Assembly: GCA_035235625.1 (NCBI GenBank)
Contig: CP141140.1
Span: 57,679,152 to 57,743,151 of the forward strand
Length of the DNA stretch: 64,000 bases
From: Saururus chinensis
Lineage: Eukaryota > Streptophyta > Magnoliopsida > Piperales > Saururaceae
Direction: 5' to 3'
Position 1 is the stretch's first letter. Each line of letters begins with the position of its first letter. The notes beneath the pieces were generated by a model. The model searched no databases and had not been told where the DNA came from. It saw only the letters and a program-made list of their open reading frames with translations. Shown here one piece after another: positions 63,201 through 64,000 of the stretch. A program made the translations under genes and the position numbers.

Positions 63201-64000
63201 TTGATCATGATATGGACGGGTTAAGTGAAGTCTACTGCCCTGCCGAACTAGTGTACCGCATAATATACTTAATTCAAACTTGAATTATGAGAAAGCCAAT
63301 AATTACATTGTGAGTTTGAGACCTGAGGGTTCGACGGATTAAGTTCCGTGTTTGAGCTAGCCGATAATGAGTCAGCTAAGCATTTTCTCATGTCTTGCCA
63401 TGGTGTTTATCCTACGGGATGTTGTCTGTGTGCTATATAGCTCACTAGACGTTTGATGCTCTGTTGAGAGCAATTGTATATATGTTTTCGATTTGGTATA
63501 TGTGTTGTATTAAGCCCAGACGTTTGATACTTTATTTAGAGTGTTGTATGCTCTTGCCCAAGAGTGGCATTGTATAATTCCTGCCCAAGAATGACATTGT
63601 ATAATTCTGCCCAAGAGGCACTGTATGATTTTTGCCCAAGAGTGGCACTGACACTATAAGACCGATAATGGTGAGCAATTGTATGGCACTATAAGACCCC
63701 TTATGTGTGGGCAATTGTATGACCCCTTATGTGTGGGTGTATGTTTGCACGCTCAAGTAAGTTGTATCATGGATCTACTCTTACCTGTTTGATCCTGTGC
63801 CCATGAGCATAGGTGTGTCTTGCCTTCGGAAAAGTTCATGGCGTCTAGTTACTCCCCGGAGGTCAAGGTGATGCCCTAGTGACATTCCTTTCCTTTTCGA
63901 CATTGGAGCTTATTAGTTGTAATGAGCTTCAGTGGTCGATGGTATGAGTACAATTGTAAGGTATGTTTGAGTAAGACAGTAAGTGTATGATTGTACGAGT
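60218..64000 (+). mobile_element. Second giant LTR copy, continuing past the window
   Basis: It begins TGTAATGCCCTAGATTTTTC inside the RNase H sequence. The order of parts is the same as in 43146-48323 read on the minus strand: AT-rich start, GC-rich domain (60480-62440), the CATGATAGCATGCTTTGAAT block (62500-62519), the CTAGTGATGGCTAGCGA motif, the CCCAAGAGTGGCA units (63550-63650) and the final TGTACGAGT matching near 44030. About 0.9 kb of LTR should lie beyond 64000. It may be another solo LTR or the LTR of a full element. Confidence 0.85.

Overview
This is nuclear DNA from a flowering plant. It has spliced plant genes (a 2-oxoglutarate dioxygenase, an F-box gene and two leucine-rich-repeat receptor kinases) spread through layers of Ty1/copia and Ty3/gypsy retrotransposons, hAT, Mutator, Stowaway and Tourist DNA elements, AT microsatellites and long low-complexity tracts. 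Nothing bacterial, viral or organellar is visible, and I see no tRNA, rRNA or CRISPR array. The species cannot be told from sequence alone.

Layout. 1-1988: end of a copia element; its short 3' LTR is split by a 629-bp solo LTR. 2382-11107: a three-exon 2-oxoglutarate/Fe(II) dioxygenase with a 6-kb first intron that holds an antisense LTR element and a Stowaway MITE; further MITEs lie in intron 2 and just after the stop. 11.5-16 kb: a decayed hAT transposase, a Tourist-like MITE, gypsy leader debris and an AT microsatellite. 16502-17683: an intact F-box gene. 18.9-21.2 kb: a minus-strand copia LTR with its extra ORF behind pol. 21.4-23.6 kb: minisatellites and a 466-bp hAT-type MITE. 24.9-28.4 kb: a Mutator-like transposase pseudogene that has lost its core and carries a solo LTR.

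28.5-57.2 kb holds a segmental duplication of an LRR receptor kinase (MIK2-like), both copies on the minus strand with intact kinase motifs. The copies are very similar except for a sharply bounded four-LRR cassette that differs completely. Copy A also has about 4 kb of foreign DNA starting about 35 bp upstream of its ATG. Between the copies lie a triplicated repeat with growing GA tracts (38.9-42 kb), a copia element whose pol is gone (42.0-52.1 kb), and inside it a 5.18-kb solo LTR with a perfect 5-bp target duplication. After copy B comes a gypsy element whose RT region meets a second RT fragment head to head, and then a second copy of the giant LTR in inverted orientation, running off the window.

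The four host genes look independent: a specialised-metabolism oxygenase, a ubiquitin-ligase adaptor and two peptide/pattern receptor kinases. No gene cluster or novel pathway is apparent. The most informative structures are the LRR cassette swap, the promoter-proximal insertion in copy A, the inverted pair of giant LTRs and the nested insertions that give a relative order of events.
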